From: Rouxiella chamberiensis
Lineage (GTDB): Bacteria > Pseudomonadota > Gammaproteobacteria > Enterobacterales > Enterobacteriaceae
DNA: 64,000 nt
Assembly: GCF_026967475.1 (NCBI RefSeq)
Contig: NZ_CP114058.1
Span: forward strand, 2,604,001-2,668,000
Direction of reading: 5' to 3'
Part shown: positions 41,135 to 50,917 of the stretch, one piece after another
How the letters are laid out: each line of letters begins with the position of its first letter
Position numbering within the stretch: the stretch's first letter is position 1
Position numbers and translations under genes: made by a program
Notes under the pieces: model-generated
Databases searched by the model: none
Told to the model about the DNA's origin: nothing
What the model saw: the letters and a program-made list of their open reading frames with translations, nothing else

Positions 41135-41431
41135 ATGGCAAAAGAACAACTGGATCGCACGACGCTCGATCTGTTCGCAGACGATCGCCGTCCGGGACGT
41201 CCAAAAACAAATCCGCTATCTCGCGATGAACAGCTTCGGATTAACAAGCGTAATCAGCTTCGCCGTGACAAAAACAACGGTTTACGTCGCGTCGAGTTGA
41301 AAATCAATGCCGAAGCCGTCGATGCGCTCAACAAGCTGGCGGAACAGCAAAATATCAGCCGTAGCGAGCTGATTGAACAGATGCTGCTGTCTCATCTGAA
41401 CAATCAGCAAAGCTCGTCTTCGCACGACTGA
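41135..41431 (+). CDS. ybfE: YbfE, small ribbon-helix-helix-like protein
   Basis: A 98-residue basic protein, known as a LexA-regulated gene in E. coli; molecular role unknown. The N-terminal half is charged (DDRRPGRPKTNPLSRDEQLR). The C-terminal half (RVELKINAEAVDALNKLAEQ ... SRSELIEQMLLSHL) resembles a ribbon-helix-helix DNA-binding fold. I see no clear CTGT-N8-ACAG SOS box in the 280 bases upstream, so SOS control is not supported here. It lies upstream of fldA-fur as in E. coli. Confidence 0.93.
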   Translation: MAKEQLDRTTLDLFADDRRPGRPKTNPLSRDEQLRINKRNQLRRDKNNGLRRVELKINAEAVDALNKLAEQQNISRSELIEQMLLSHLNNQQSSSSHD

Positions 41432-41809
41432 TTCGGGCGGGTAACTTTCCCGGTTACCCGCCGTTGCTGTCTCTCTTAGCCTTCGCTCGACGTTTGTCTG
41501 TCCTCTGCCTTGCCAAGTGCCATTCTATTTAACAAAACCCCTTACAGAACACACAAAGGCGATAACGCTCGGCCGATTTGCCCGATAAACTGTGCGTCAT
41601 TAATTCCGGGCGTCATCAATCAGCGCGCGCAGGCACGTTTGCCGAGAGTGAACTATGCTGCAGAAGCGCTGACCGCCTAGTCAGGATACGTCGAGAATAT
41701 GTTCTCGGCTCGCCGAGTTTGCTATCATCCTGCCTAAATTGACTCGCACGCCGCGGACGAACAAACAGACTCATTGAGTCCATTAAAGAACAAGAGGTTA
41801 GATAAGCTT
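41432..41809. other. ybfE-fldA intergenic region (378 bases)
   Basis: Contains the ybfE hairpin (41437-41461) and a perfect palindrome CTCGGCTCGCCGAG (41704-41717) about 90 bases before fldA, followed by TATCAT, which may be the -10 of fldA. Otherwise nothing recognisable. Confidence 0.6.
41437..41461 (+). terminator. Hairpin after ybfE, probable terminator
   Basis: GCGGGTAAC - 7-base loop - GTTACCCGC, 9 bp, five bases after the stop. The following sequence is only moderately T-rich, so termination efficiency is uncertain. Confidence 0.6.
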
Positions 41810-42337
41810 ATGGCAGTTGTAGGTATCTTCTTTGGTTCCGACACCGGAAACACCGAAAACATCGCAAAAATGATCCAGAAGCAGTTGGGTAAAGAGGTGG
41901 CCGACATTCAGGACATCGCCAAAAGCAGCAAGGAAGATTTGGAAAAATACGATATCCTGCTGCTCGGCATCCCAACCTGGTACTACGGTGAAGCACAGTG
42001 TGACTGGGACGACTTTTTCCCGACTTTGGAAGAGATAGATTTCGAAGGCAAACTGGTTGCGGTGTTCGGCTGTGGCGACCAGGAAGACTACGCGGAATAT
42101 TTCTGTGATGCGATGGGTACCGTGCGTGACATCATCGAACCTCGCGGCGCAGTAATCGTAGGCCACTGGTCTACCGAAGGTTACGGTTATGAAGCGTCCA
42201 AAGGCATGGCGGATGACACGCATTTCATCGGTCTGGCTATCGATGAAGACCGTCAACCCGAGCTGACCAACGAACGCGTCGATGCCTGGGTGAAGCAGAT
42301 TTCCGAAGAATTAAGCCTTGCAGAGATTATCGGTTAA
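41810..42337 (+). CDS. fldA: Flavodoxin 1
   Basis: Essential FMN electron carrier for IspG/IspH, ribonucleotide reductase activation, methionine synthase and biotin synthesis. I start at ATG 41810 (MAVVGIFFGSDTGNTE) behind AGAGGT, giving 175 residues (E. coli 176). An upstream in-frame ATG at 41774 adds 12 residues not found in the family. The FMN phosphate loop SDTGNTE is at residues 10-16. The aromatic loops LGIPTWYYGE and FGCGDQEDYAEYFCD stack on FMN. It is adjacent to fur, as in E. coli. Confidence 0.97.
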   Translation: MAVVGIFFGSDTGNTENIAKMIQKQLGKEVADIQDIAKSSKEDLEKYDILLLGIPTWYYGEAQCDWDDFFPTLEEIDFEGKLVAVFGCGDQEDYAEYFCDAMGTVRDIIEPRGAVIVGHWSTEGYGYEASKGMADDTHFIGLAIDEDRQPELTNERVDAWVKQISEELSLAEIIG

Positions 42338-42494
42338 TCCCACACAAAGGCTAAGGCCCTGAAACGTTGAGGTTATTCGTGAAAGGGCCAAACTATCACT
42401 GAAATTAACAATTTAACGGCTTCAAAATTGTAAATTTCAGCCCGATCAAGGTACACTTAGAGTATCTGTTTTTATCATTCTACCCAAATTGGGT

Positions 42495-42550
42495 TTAAAA
42501 CCTCTGGTCTTGCTACAAACCTTCGGGTCTGCTTAAAACCTTTGGATTAG
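42495..42550 (+). repeat. Three imperfect 19-base tandem repeats upstream of fur
   Basis: Copies TTAAAACCTCTGGTCTTGC (42495-42513), TACAAACCTTCGGGTCTGC (42514-42532) and TTAAAACCTTTGGATTAG (42533-42550) lie head to tail in the fldA-fur spacer, ending 67 bases before the fur ATG. Confidence 0.7.
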
Positions 42551-42617
42551 AATGATGGTTGTAAACAGCCCACCGTTTTCATTAACGTGATTAGCATAGT
42601 GACAGGACTAAATCCGC

Positions 42618-43064
42618 ATGACTGACAACAACACCGCACTGAAGAAAGCCGGCTTAAAAGTCACGCTTCCACGCCTGAAAATCCTGGAAGTGTTGCAAGC
42701 CCCGGCAGGTCATCACGTCAGTGCGGAAGATTTGTACAAAGAACTTATCGATATGGGCGAAGAAATTGGTCTGGCCACGGTTTACCGTGTTCTTAACCAG
42801 TTTGACGACGCCGGCATTGTTACCCGCCACAACTTTGAAGGCGGCAAGTCAGTGTTTGAACTGACCCAGCAGCATCACCATGATCACCTGATTTGCCTCG
42901 ATTGCGGCCGCGTTATCGAATTCCGCGACGAGTACATCGAAGCGCGCCAGCGTGAAATTGCAAAACGTCACGGTATTAAATTAACCAACCACAGCCTGTA
43001 TCTCTATGGTCATTGCGAAGACGGCAACTGCCTGGAAGATGAAACGCTGCACGGTAAAGGCTAA
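42618..43064 (+). CDS. fur: Ferric uptake regulator
   Basis: Fe(II)-dependent repressor of iron-acquisition genes. It has 148 residues, exactly the E. coli length. The N-terminal winged helix is at about 1-82 (KVTLPRLKILEVLQ, GLATVYRVLNQFDDAGIVTR). The dimerisation domain has the His-rich metal site QQHHHDHLICLDCG and the structural-zinc cysteines Cys93/Cys96, plus CEDGNC near the C-terminus. It lies 280 bases after fldA. No clean Fur box was found in the spacer. Ends at a good terminator. Confidence 0.98.
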   Translation: MTDNNTALKKAGLKVTLPRLKILEVLQAPAGHHVSAEDLYKELIDMGEEIGLATVYRVLNQFDDAGIVTRHNFEGGKSVFELTQQHHHDHLICLDCGRVIEFRDEYIEARQREIAKRHGIKLTNHSLYLYGHCEDGNCLEDETLHGKG

Positions 43065-43116
43065 TACCCTGCACCAGACGGGTTTTGAAGGAAAAGAACC
43101 TGCCTGTAAAAAAATG

Positions 43117-43138
43117 ACCGCTGAAAAGCGGTTTTTTT
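43117..43138 (+). terminator. fur terminator
   Basis: ACCGCT - GAAA - AGCGGT stem with a seven-T tail, 53 bases after the fur stop. A GNRA-type loop adds stability. Confidence 0.92.
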
Positions 43139-43170
43139 GCCTTGCATCCTGCGCCCCGCCCGGAATAGCC

Positions 43171-43196
43171 AAAAAAATGCAGCCCTCGGGCTGCAT
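43171..43196 (-). terminator. glnS terminator
   Basis: On the minus strand ATGCAGCCC - GA - GGGCTGCAT followed by a run of T, 24 bases after the glnS stop. Confidence 0.92.
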
Positions 43197-43219
43197 TCTT
43201 GACGCCAGACGTGGACGTT

Positions 43220-44890
43220 TTACACGACCGGCTTGCTTTCCCAGTTGTCGCGCAGACCTACGGTGCGGTTAAACACCAGATGATCGGCACGGGAATACGT
43301 GCTGTCGGCGCAGAAATAGCCTTCGCGCTCGAACTGCTTGCTGACACCCGCCTCTGCATCCGCCAGACTTGGCTCGACATAGCCGTTGGCAATCACCAGC
43401 GATTCAGGGTTGATGGTGGTCAGGAAATCATCTGCCTGTGCCGGGTTTGCCACGCTGAAAAGACGATCATACAGGCGGAACTCGGCAGGCTTGCCTTCAG
43501 TTGCGGAAACCCAGTGGATCACGCCTTTTACCTTGCGGCCATCGGCTGGATCCCTGGAAAGCGTCTCGACATCGTAGCTGCAGAAGATGGTCGTCACATT
43601 GCCTTCGGCATCTTTCTCGATACGCTCGGCCTTGATGACATACGCGTTGCGCAGGCGAACTTCCTTGCCCAGCACCAGACGTTTGTACTGCTTGTTGGCT
43701 TCTTCGCGGAAATCGGCCTGATCGATAAAGATTTCAGCGGTGAACGGCACGTCACGCGATCCCATCTCCGGCTTGCTCGGATGGTTAGGCATGGAAACGT
43801 ACTGCACGGCATCGCCGCTAAAGTTTTCGATGATCACTTTAACCGGATTGATAACCGCCATTGCACGCGGCGCGTTCTCGTTGAGATCGTCACGGATGCA
43901 GGATTCCAGCGCGGCCATCTCGACATTGTTGTCCTGCTTGGTCACGCCGATACGACGGCAGAATTCGCGAATGGAGGCTGCCGTGTAACCCCGGCGGCGC
44001 AGGCCTGAAACCGTTGGCATGCGCGGGTCGTCCCACCCTTCCACAATCTTCTCGGTCACCAGCAGGTTCAGCTTGCGCTTGGACATGATGGCATACTCGA
44101 GATTCAGACGAGAGAACTCGTACTGACGTGGATGACATGGAATAGTGATGTTATCCAGCACCCAGTCATACAGACGACGGTTGTCCTGGAACTCCAGCGT
44201 ACACAGCGAGTGGGTAATTCCTTCCAGCGCATCGGAAATGCAGTGGGTGAAATCGTACATCGGGTAGATGCACCACTTGGTGCCGGTCTGGTGGTGATCG
44301 GCAAACTTGATGCGATACAGCACAGGATCGCGCATGACGAAGAATGGCGACGCCATGTCGATTTTCGCGCGCAGGCACGCCGTGCCCTCGGCGAATTCAC
44401 CGTTGCGCATTTTCTCGAACAGCGCGAGGTTCTCTTCGACCGTGCGGTCGCGGTACGGGCTGTTTTTACCCGGCGCGGTCAGGTTGCCGCGGTATTCGCG
44501 GATCTGATCCGGCGACAGTTCGTCGACGTAGGCCAGGCCTTTCTGAATAAGTTCTACCGCGTAGTGGTGCAGCTGGTCGAAGTAGTCGGAGGAGTAATGC
44601 ACCTCGCCGCTCCACTCGAAGCCAAGCCACTGCACGTCTTTCTTGATGGACTCGACGAACTCGATGTCTTCTTTTACCGGGTTAGTGTCGTCAAAGCGCA
44701 GGTTGCATTGACCCTGGTAGTCTTGTGCGATGCCAAAGTTCAGGCAGATCGATTTTGCGTGGCCAATGTGCAGATAACCATTTGGCTCAGGCGGAAAGCG
44801 GGTCACGACAGACGCGTGTTTTCCCGATGACAGATCTTCATCGATAATCTGACGGATAAAATTTGTTGGGCGGGCTTCAGCCTCACTCAT
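43220..44890 (-). CDS. glnS: Glutaminyl-tRNA synthetase
   Basis: Class I synthetase charging tRNA-Gln, three genes for which lie at 54-54.6 kb. It has 556 residues (E. coli 554). The HIGH motif is at residues 41-44 ([11 protein letters not shown]) and the KMSKS-equivalent is AIMSKRKLN. Typical segments: [14 protein letters not shown] and [14 protein letters not shown]. The anticodon-binding beta-barrels occupy the last 200 residues. It converges on fur and both genes have their own terminators. Confidence 0.98.
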   Translation of the reverse strand: MSEAEARPTNFIRQIIDEDLSSGKHASVVTRFPPEPNGYLHIGHAKSICLNFGIAQDYQGQCNLRFDDTNPVKEDIEFVESIKKDVQWLGFEWSGEVHYSSDYFDQLHHYAVELIQKGLAYVDELSPDQIREYRGNLTAPGKNSPYRDRTVEENLALFEKMRNGEFAEGTACLRAKIDMASPFFVMRDPVLYRIKFADHHQTGTKWCIYPMYDFTHCISDALEGITHSLCTLEFQDNRRLYDWVLDNITIPCHPRQYEFSRLNLEYAIMSKRKLNLLVTEKIVEGWDDPRMPTVSGLRRRGYTAASIREFCRRIGVTKQDNNVEMAALESCIRDDLNENAPRAMAVINPVKVIIENFSGDAVQYVSMPNHPSKPEMGSRDVPFTAEIFIDQADFREEANKQYKRLVLGKEVRLRNAYVIKAERIEKDAEGNVTTIFCSYDVETLSRDPADGRKVKGVIHWVSATEGKPAEFRLYDRLFSVANPAQADDFLTTINPESLVIANGYVEPSLADAEAGVSKQFEREGYFCADSTYSRADHLVFNRTVGLRDNWESKPVV

Positions 44891-44996
44891 TGTTCAATTC
44901 CTCTACGCGAACGAAAGCTCGAAAGACTAACCGCATATGTTCATACAAGCTTCGCTCCGAAACAACCCTTAAGTGCCAAAATTGAATTTTATAATG

Positions 44997-45026
44997 AAAA
45001 ACGGGAAGAGTTTGCACCCTTCCCGT
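44997..45026 (-). terminator. nagE terminator
   Basis: On the minus strand ACGGGAAG - 10-base loop - CTTCCCGT followed by TTTT, 24 bases after the nagE stop. Confidence 0.85.
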
Positions 45027-45049
45027 CAGACTTTCTTAAGCTTCGCGGT

Positions 45050-47092
45050 TTATTTGGCCTTGATTTCCAGCAACGCCGTTTCACCCGCCACCACCTTCTC
45101 GCCGGCCAGCAGCGCAAGCCCCGAGAAGTCTTCCATATTGCTTATCACCACCGGGCTTATCATCGAACGCGCATTGGCGTTGAGATAATCCAGATCCAGC
45201 TCGAGCACGGGTTCGCCTGCTCGCACCGTGGTGCCCTCTTCGACCAGACGGGTAAAGCCCTGACCGTTTAATGCCACCGTATCCAGACCGATGTGCACGA
45301 CGACTTCGGCACCGGCGTCGGTTTCGAGGCAGAACGCATGGTTGGTGTTGAAGATTTTCACAATCACGCCGTTTGCAGGCGAAACCACGGTCTTGCCCGT
45401 CGGACGGATAGCCAGCCCTTCGCCGACCGCACCGCTGGCAAAGGCTTCGTCAGGCACTTGATCCAGCGCCACAATGTCGCCGGTAACAGGTGAAATCAGA
45501 GTTTCCAGAACCGCCTTCGGCGTATTGGGCACGGCCTGTACCTTGACGTCGGCAGCAGGTGCGGAGGTGGCAGGCATGGAGCTCGCGGCAACAGCGCCGC
45601 CGGTCAGCACATTGCGCATCGCACCGGCAATGATTTCGGCACGGGTGCCGACAATGACCTGCACACTTTGCTTGTTGAGGCGGATAACGCCGGAAGCGCC
45701 CAGACGTTTGGCCAGCGAATCATTGACAAGCGATGCGTCTTTAACGTTGAGGCGTAGACGGGTGATGCAGGCATCGATGCCTGTCAGGTTGTCCGAACCG
45801 CCAATCGCGCCGATATACTGGCGAGCCAGCGCGGCGGTTTCATCGGCCTTGCTGCCGCCCGTGCGCTCGATGTTGACGTCGTAACCGTCCGATTCGTCAC
45901 CGGCAACCGCAAGCTCGCGACCCGGCGTCAGCAGATTGAATTTCTTGATGGTGAAACGGAACACCACATAGTAGAGAGCAAAGAACACGATACCCTGCGG
46001 GATAAGCATGTACCAATGCGTCGCGAGCGGGTTACGCGAGGACAGCACCATATCCACCAGCCCTGCGCTGAAGCCGAAACCGGCAATCCAGTGCATGCTT
46101 GCCGCAATAAAGACCGACACACCGGTCAGCAGCGCGTGAATGACATACAGCACCGGCGCGACGAACATAAAGGAGAATTCCAGCGGTTCTGTGATGCCGG
46201 TAAAGAAGGAGGCAAAGGCCGCCGCCAGCATGATGCCGCCTACCTTGGCGCGGTTTTCCGGACGCGCGCAGTGATAGATGGCAAGCGCCGCTCCCGGAAG
46301 ACCAAACATCATGATCGGGAAGAAGCCTGCCTGATAACGGCCGGTGATACCGACGATGCCCTTGCCCGACGCGATGGATTCCTGACCGCCCAGGAAGTTT
46401 GGAATATCGTTGATGCCCGCCACGTCAAACCAGAACACGGAGTTGAGCGCGTGGTGCAGGCCGACCGGGATAAGCAGACGGTTGAAGAAGGCATAAATGC
46501 CCGCGCCGACCGAGCCAAGCTGTTGAATATGTTCACCAAAGTTGACCAGACCGTTGAAGATAAGCGGCCAGATATACATCATGACGAAGGCCACGGCTAT
46601 CATCACGAAAGAGGTCAGAATAGGCACCAGTCGACGGCCGCTGAAGAAGGAGAGCGCCTTCGGCAGTTCGACGTGGCTAAAGCGGTTATACAGCTCTGCA
46701 GAAATGATACCGACAAGAATACCGACAAACTGGTTATTGATTTTGCCAAAGGCCGCAGGCACATCGGCCAGCGGGATTTTCTGGATCATTGAAACGGCGG
46801 CCGGCGAACAGAGCGTGGTCAGCACCAGGAAGCCCACGAAACCGGTCAGCGCGGCTGCGCCATCTTTGTCTTTGGACATGCCGTACGCGACACCAATCGC
46901 GAACAGTACCGCCATATTTTCAATAATGGCCGACCCTGACTTGATAAACAGGGCCGCCAGCGCGTTATCGCCGCCCCAGCCCACCGGATCTATCCAATAC
47001 CCCACGCCCATCAATATTGCCGCTGCGGGTAGTGTGGCAACCGGCACCATTAAGGCGCGGCCAATCTTCTGCAAGTAGCTAAGTATACTCAA
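45050..47092 (-). CDS. nagE: N-acetylglucosamine-specific PTS enzyme IICBA
   Basis: Inner-membrane transporter that takes up GlcNAc and phosphorylates it to GlcNAc-6-P. It has 680 residues (E. coli 648). The IIC membrane domain is at about 1-390 with PVATLPAAAILMGVGYWIDP. The IIB domain has the phospho-cysteine Cys442 (TGIDACITRLRL). An Ala/Pro linker precedes the IIA domain with the phospho-histidine His600 (VVVHIGLDTVAL). Offsets from E. coli Cys412 and His569 agree. It is divergent from nagBACD; a NagC operator and a CRP site lie between. Confidence 0.98.
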   Translation of the reverse strand: MSILSYLQKIGRALMVPVATLPAAAILMGVGYWIDPVGWGGDNALAALFIKSGSAIIENMAVLFAIGVAYGMSKDKDGAAALTGFVGFLVLTTLCSPAAVSMIQKIPLADVPAAFGKINNQFVGILVGIISAELYNRFSHVELPKALSFFSGRRLVPILTSFVMIAVAFVMMYIWPLIFNGLVNFGEHIQQLGSVGAGIYAFFNRLLIPVGLHHALNSVFWFDVAGINDIPNFLGGQESIASGKGIVGITGRYQAGFFPIMMFGLPGAALAIYHCARPENRAKVGGIMLAAAFASFFTGITEPLEFSFMFVAPVLYVIHALLTGVSVFIAASMHWIAGFGFSAGLVDMVLSSRNPLATHWYMLIPQGIVFFALYYVVFRFTIKKFNLLTPGRELAVAGDESDGYDVNIERTGGSKADETAALARQYIGAIGGSDNLTGIDACITRLRLNVKDASLVNDSLAKRLGASGVIRLNKQSVQVIVGTRAEIIAGAMRNVLTGGAVAASSMPATSAPAADVKVQAVPNTPKAVLETLISPVTGDIVALDQVPDEAFASGAVGEGLAIRPTGKTVVSPANGVIVKIFNTNHAFCLETDAGAEVVVHIGLDTVALNGQGFTRLVEEGTTVRAGEPVLELDLDYLNANARSMISPVVISNMEDFSGLALLAGEKVVAGETALLEIKAK

Positions 47093-47213
47093 CTTTTCCC
47101 CCTATTCGCCCTAAGACGAATCACCAAAACAGTTTAATTAGAATGTGTTGCTGCCTGTTGTAGAAACTGTACGAACTCTGCTTCGTTTAATCATACTGCG
47201 CAGTGTAAAAAAA

Positions 47214-47234
47214 TTAATTCGTATCGCAAATTAA
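47214..47234. promoter_or_regulatory. NagC operator
   Basis: TTAATTCGTATCGCAAATTA(A) fits the NagC consensus (A/T-rich flanks around TTCG-N-TCGCGAA). It lies about 120 bases upstream of nagE, where E. coli has its high-affinity nagE site. Confidence 0.85.
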
Positions 47235-47246
47235 AACCCCTTGATT

Positions 47247-47262
47247 TGTGATTATTATCACC
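47247..47262. promoter_or_regulatory. CRP (cAMP receptor protein) site
   Basis: TGTGATTATTATCACC matches TGTGA-N6-TCACA in 9 of 10 key bases. It is located between the nagE and nagB promoters, consistent with catabolite control of both. Confidence 0.8.
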
Positions 47263-47473
47263 AAAAAAGCGCCTTAACAAGCCATAATGCTAGTCATCAC
47301 CCAAAACTTATTTTATCATTAAAAAAATCTAGGCGGTCTGCTGCCGATCATCGACGTTAATGGTCCGGCTGTAAAGTCAAAGCGTCCATCGCCGCGAGCA
47401 AAATTCCTTGTCTGACGCCGTTGGCGCAGAATAAATACAGTATATTCGTTTACTAAAAATCAAGAGGTGTGTA

Positions 47474-48273
47474 ATGAGACTTATCCCCCTGAATACTTCC
47501 GTTGAAGTCGGTAAATGGGCGGCGCGTCATATTGTTCAACGCATCAACGCTTTCAATCCTACAGCCGAGCGCCCTTTCGTTCTGGGTCTGCCTACCGGCG
47601 GTACACCGCTGGAAGCCTATAAACATCTGGTAGCTATGCATAAAGCAGGCCAAGTCAGCTTCGAAAACGTGGTAACCTTCAACATGGACGAATATGTGGG
47701 CTTGCCGCAGGAACATCCCGAGAGCTACCACACCTTCATGTACCGTAACTTTTTCGATCATGTTGATATCAAAAAGAAAATATCAACCTTCTGAACGGCA
47801 ATGCCGCAGACGTCGATGAAGAATGTCGTCAATACGAAGCGAAAATTAAGTCTTACGGCAAAATTAACCTGTTTATGGGTGGCGTGGGCAACGACGGGCA
47901 CATTGCCTTCAACGAACCGGCCTCTTCGCTTGCCTCGCGCACGCGCATCAAGACGTTGACGCATGACACCCGCATCGCCAACTCGCGGTTCTTTGACAAC
48001 GATGTGTCACAGGTGCCGAAATTTGCCCTGACCGTGGGCGTAGGCACCCTGCTTGATGCCGAAGAAGTGATGATTCTGGTCACGGGCCACGCGAAGGCGC
48101 AGGCGCTGGAAGCCGCCGTGGAAGGCAATATCAATCACATGTGGACCATCAGCTGCCTGCAACTGCATGCAAAAGCGGTGGTGGTTTGTGACGAGCCCTC
48201 CACGATGGAATTAAAAGTCAAAACGGTTAAATACTTCCGCGAACTCGAAGCGGAAAATATGCAAGGTCTTTGA
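47474..48273 (+). CDS. nagB: Glucosamine-6-phosphate deaminase; one-base deletion
   Basis: Converts glucosamine-6-P to fructose-6-P and ammonia. It starts [20 protein letters not shown]. Active-site segments NMDEYVGLP and [18 protein letters not shown] are both present. At about 47776 one G is missing ([13 protein letters not shown] expected); correction gives 266 residues, exactly the E. coli length. Likely a sequencing error. First gene of nagBACD, 212 bases before nagA. Confidence 0.94.
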
Positions 48274-48278
48274 AATTA

Positions 48279-48381
48279 ATTAAAGATTTCCCCGTGTCAT
48301 CGGTGTTAACGCCTCTGTGATCGGGTAAATTGTTGAATTCAGTCGATTAAAGTTTTCCTGTGTCACTGGCGCGGTAACCCT
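48279..48381 (+). repeat. Imperfect direct repeat in the nagB-nagA spacer
   Basis: ATTAAAGATTTCCCCGTGTC... at 48279-48314 and ATTAAAGTTTTCCTGTGTCA... at 48346-48381 align over about 35 bases with a few mismatches, 67 bases apart. A CCCTGCG/CGCAGGG hairpin follows at about 48377-48404. Confidence 0.6.
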
Positions 48382-48485
48382 GCGGCAACGACGCACCTTC
48401 GCAGGGATTGACACTCAGTCACTGCGAGGTTGCGCGACAAGCCAGCGCCGTTACCGCATCACGGATAAAGGGAAAAAGGGGGGAG

Positions 48486-49625
48486 ATGTTTGCTTATGTG
48501 AAGGGCCGTATCTATACGGGTCACGATATTTTGGACGGTTACGCTGTCGTCATCGCCGAAGGTCTTATCGAGCGCGTGTGTCCGCTTGCAGAACTGCCGG
48601 CAGGCATTGAGACACGCAGTCTGGACGGCGCGATTCTGGCCCCCGGCTTTATCGATCTCCAGCTCAACGGCTGTGGCGGCGTGCAGTTCAACGATTCGCT
48701 CGAGGCCATTTCCGTCGAGACGCTGGAAATCATGCAGGCGGCCAACGAGAAATCGGGCTGTACCAGCTATTTGCCGACGCTGATTACCAGCAGCGACGAA
48801 TTCATGAAGCACGGCATTGCCGTGATGCGCGACTACCTGAAAAAGTATCGCCATCAGGCGCTGGGCCTGCATCTTGAAGGTCCCTATCTGAGCCTCGAGA
48901 AAAAAGGCACGCATAATCCGGCGTTTATCCGCAAGCCCGATGCCGCGATGATCGATTATCTGTGTGCCAATGCCGATGTCATTACCAAAGTGACGCTGGC
49001 ACCAGAGCAGGTCGAGGAGGCATTTATTCGCCAGTTGAGCGAAGCGGGCATCGTCGTTTCCGCTGGTCACTCCAACTCGAGCTATGAGCAGGCGCGCGAA
49101 GGTTTCGCCGCAGGGATTACGTTTGCGACCCATCTCTACAATGCCATGCCGCCAATTTCAGGGCGTCAGCCTGGCCTGATGGGCGCGATATTCGATACGC
49201 CGGAAGTCTACGCGGGGATCATCGCCGATGGACTGCACGTCGCATGGCCAAGCATTCGCAACGCCAAGAAACTCAAGGGCGATAAACTGGTGCTGGTGAC
49301 TGACGCAACGGCCCCGGCCGGTGCCGACATTGATCAGTTCATTTTTGCCGGTAAAACAATATACTATCGTGATGGTCTTTGTGTTGACGAAAACGGCACG
49401 CTCAGCGGGTCTGCGCTGACGATGATTGAAGCCGTGCAGAACAGCGTCGAACACGCAGGTATCCCTCTCGACGAGGCGTTACGCATGGCGGCGCTCTATC
49501 CGGCTCGCGCCATCGGTGTCGACAAGACGCTCGGCAGCATCGAAGTCGGAAAAGTGGCTAACCTGACCGCGTTTACCCATGACTTCAAAATAACAAAAAC
49601 GCTCGTCAACGGCGACGAGGTATAA
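48486..49625 (+). CDS. nagA: N-acetylglucosamine-6-phosphate deacetylase
   Basis: Removes acetate from GlcNAc-6-P to supply NagB. I start at ATG 48486 ([17 protein letters not shown]), matching the family N-terminus, giving 379 residues (E. coli 382). A longer frame from 48408 adds 26 unsupported residues. Amidohydrolase metal and substrate residues lie in [32 protein letters not shown] and [10 protein letters not shown]. It is followed by nagC after 17 bases. Confidence 0.96.
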   Translation: MFAYVKGRIYTGHDILDGYAVVIAEGLIERVCPLAELPAGIETRSLDGAILAPGFIDLQLNGCGGVQFNDSLEAISVETLEIMQAANEKSGCTSYLPTLITSSDEFMKHGIAVMRDYLKKYRHQALGLHLEGPYLSLEKKGTHNPAFIRKPDAAMIDYLCANADVITKVTLAPEQVEEAFIRQLSEAGIVVSAGHSNSSYEQAREGFAAGITFATHLYNAMPPISGRQPGLMGAIFDTPEVYAGIIADGLHVAWPSIRNAKKLKGDKLVLVTDATAPAGADIDQFIFAGKTIYYRDGLCVDENGTLSGSALTMIEAVQNSVEHAGIPLDEALRMAALYPARAIGVDKTLGSIEVGKVANLTAFTHDFKITKTLVNGDEV

Positions 49626-49642
49626 ACAGCAGAGAGAGAGTG

Positions 49643-50872
49643 ATGAACACAGGCGGGCAGGCACAAATCGGTAACGTTGATCTTGTTAAGCAGTTGAATG
49701 GCGCAGCCGTTTATCGCCTGATTGACCAGCAGGGTCCCATCTCGCGGATCCAGATTGCCGAACTCAGTCAACTTGCCCCCGCCAGTGTCACCAAAATCTC
49801 GCGACAGCTGCTGGAACGCGGCCTGATTAAAGAAGTTGATCAGCAGGCTTCGACCGGCGGCCGTCGCGCTATTTCCATTGTGACCGAAACCCGCGCCTTT
49901 CAGACCGTTGCCGTTCGTCTTGGCCGCAACGATGCCACCCTCACGCTGTATGATCTCAGCGCCAAAGCGCTGTGCGAGCAACATTATCCTCTGCCCGAAC
50001 GCACGCAGGAGACGCTGGAAAACGCCCTCGGACTCGCCATCACCCAGTTTATCGAGCTTAATCAACGCAAGATCCGCGAGCTTATCGCTATTTCGGTGAT
50101 CCTGCCCGGTCTGGTCGATCCGGTGAAAGGCGTCGTGCGCTACATGCCGCACATCAGCGTGCACAACTGGCGACTGGTCGACGTGCTTGAAACAAAATTC
50201 AACGTCACCTGTTTTGTCGGCCACGATATCCGCAGTCTGGCGCTTGCCGAGCACTATTTCGGTGCAACTCGCGACTGTCAGGACTCCATTTTGGTTCGTT
50301 TGCACCGCGGTACGGGCGCAGGCATTCTGGTGAACGGGCAGATTTTTCTGGGCAGCAACGGCAATGTCGGTGAAATCGGCCATATTCAGGTGGATCCCCT
50401 GGGCGAGCGCTGTCATTGCGGCAACTTTGGCTGTCTCGAAACCATCGCTGCCAACGCCGCAATCGAGAATCGGGTGCGCAACCTGCTGACACAGGGCTAT
50501 CCGAGCAGGCTGACGGTCGATGACTGCTCCATCGGCGCTATCTGCAAGGCCGCCAACAAGGGCGATCGCCTTGCCTGTGAAGTGATTGACTACGTAGGGC
50601 GTCATCTTGGCAAAAGCATCGCCATTGCCATCAACCTGTTTAATCCGCAAAAAGTCGTGATTGCCGGTGAAATCACCGAAGCCGACAAAGTGCTGCTCCC
50701 TGCCCTGCAAAGCTGCATCAATGCGCAGGTGCTGAAAGATTTTCGCCGTAATCTGCCCATTGTGACCTCCGAGCTGAATCATCGTTCGGCAATCGGCGCG
50801 TTCGCGCTGGTAAAACGCGCCATGCTGAACGGCGTGCTGCTGCAACGTCTGCTGGAAAACTCGGCGCAATAA
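49643..50872 (+). CDS. nagC: NagC, ROK-family repressor of GlcNAc genes
   Basis: Represses nagE and nagBACD; GlcNAc-6-P is the inducer. I prefer ATG 49643 (MNTGGQAQIGNVDLVKQLNG) over a GTG one codon upstream, giving 409 residues (E. coli 406). The N-terminal helix-turn-helix (about 25-70) reads ISRIQIAELSQLAPASVTKI. The ROK sugar-kinase-like domain has GHDIRSLALAE and the zinc motif CHCGNFGCLE. It acts at the operator at 47214-47234. Confidence 0.97.
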   Translation: MNTGGQAQIGNVDLVKQLNGAAVYRLIDQQGPISRIQIAELSQLAPASVTKISRQLLERGLIKEVDQQASTGGRRAISIVTETRAFQTVAVRLGRNDATLTLYDLSAKALCEQHYPLPERTQETLENALGLAITQFIELNQRKIRELIAISVILPGLVDPVKGVVRYMPHISVHNWRLVDVLETKFNVTCFVGHDIRSLALAEHYFGATRDCQDSILVRLHRGTGAGILVNGQIFLGSNGNVGEIGHIQVDPLGERCHCGNFGCLETIAANAAIENRVRNLLTQGYPSRLTVDDCSIGAICKAANKGDRLACEVIDYVGRHLGKSIAIAINLFNPQKVVIAGEITEADKVLLPALQSCINAQVLKDFRRNLPIVTSELNHRSAIGAFALVKRAMLNGVLLQRLLENSAQ

Positions 50873-50917
50873 TTTTGTTTTGCAGCCCTAGCCTCTTCAA
50901 GGATGGATCGGAAACCT

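Larger units (their letters stand above)
47093..47473. other. Divergent nagE-nagB regulatory region (381 bases)
   Basis: Holds a strong NagC operator (47214-47234) and a near-consensus CRP site (47247-47262). A weaker NagC-like element may lie around 47434-47458 (TATATTCGTTTACTAAAA), near the nagB promoter; in E. coli two NagC sites loop the intervening DNA. No gene is seen. Confidence 0.75.
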
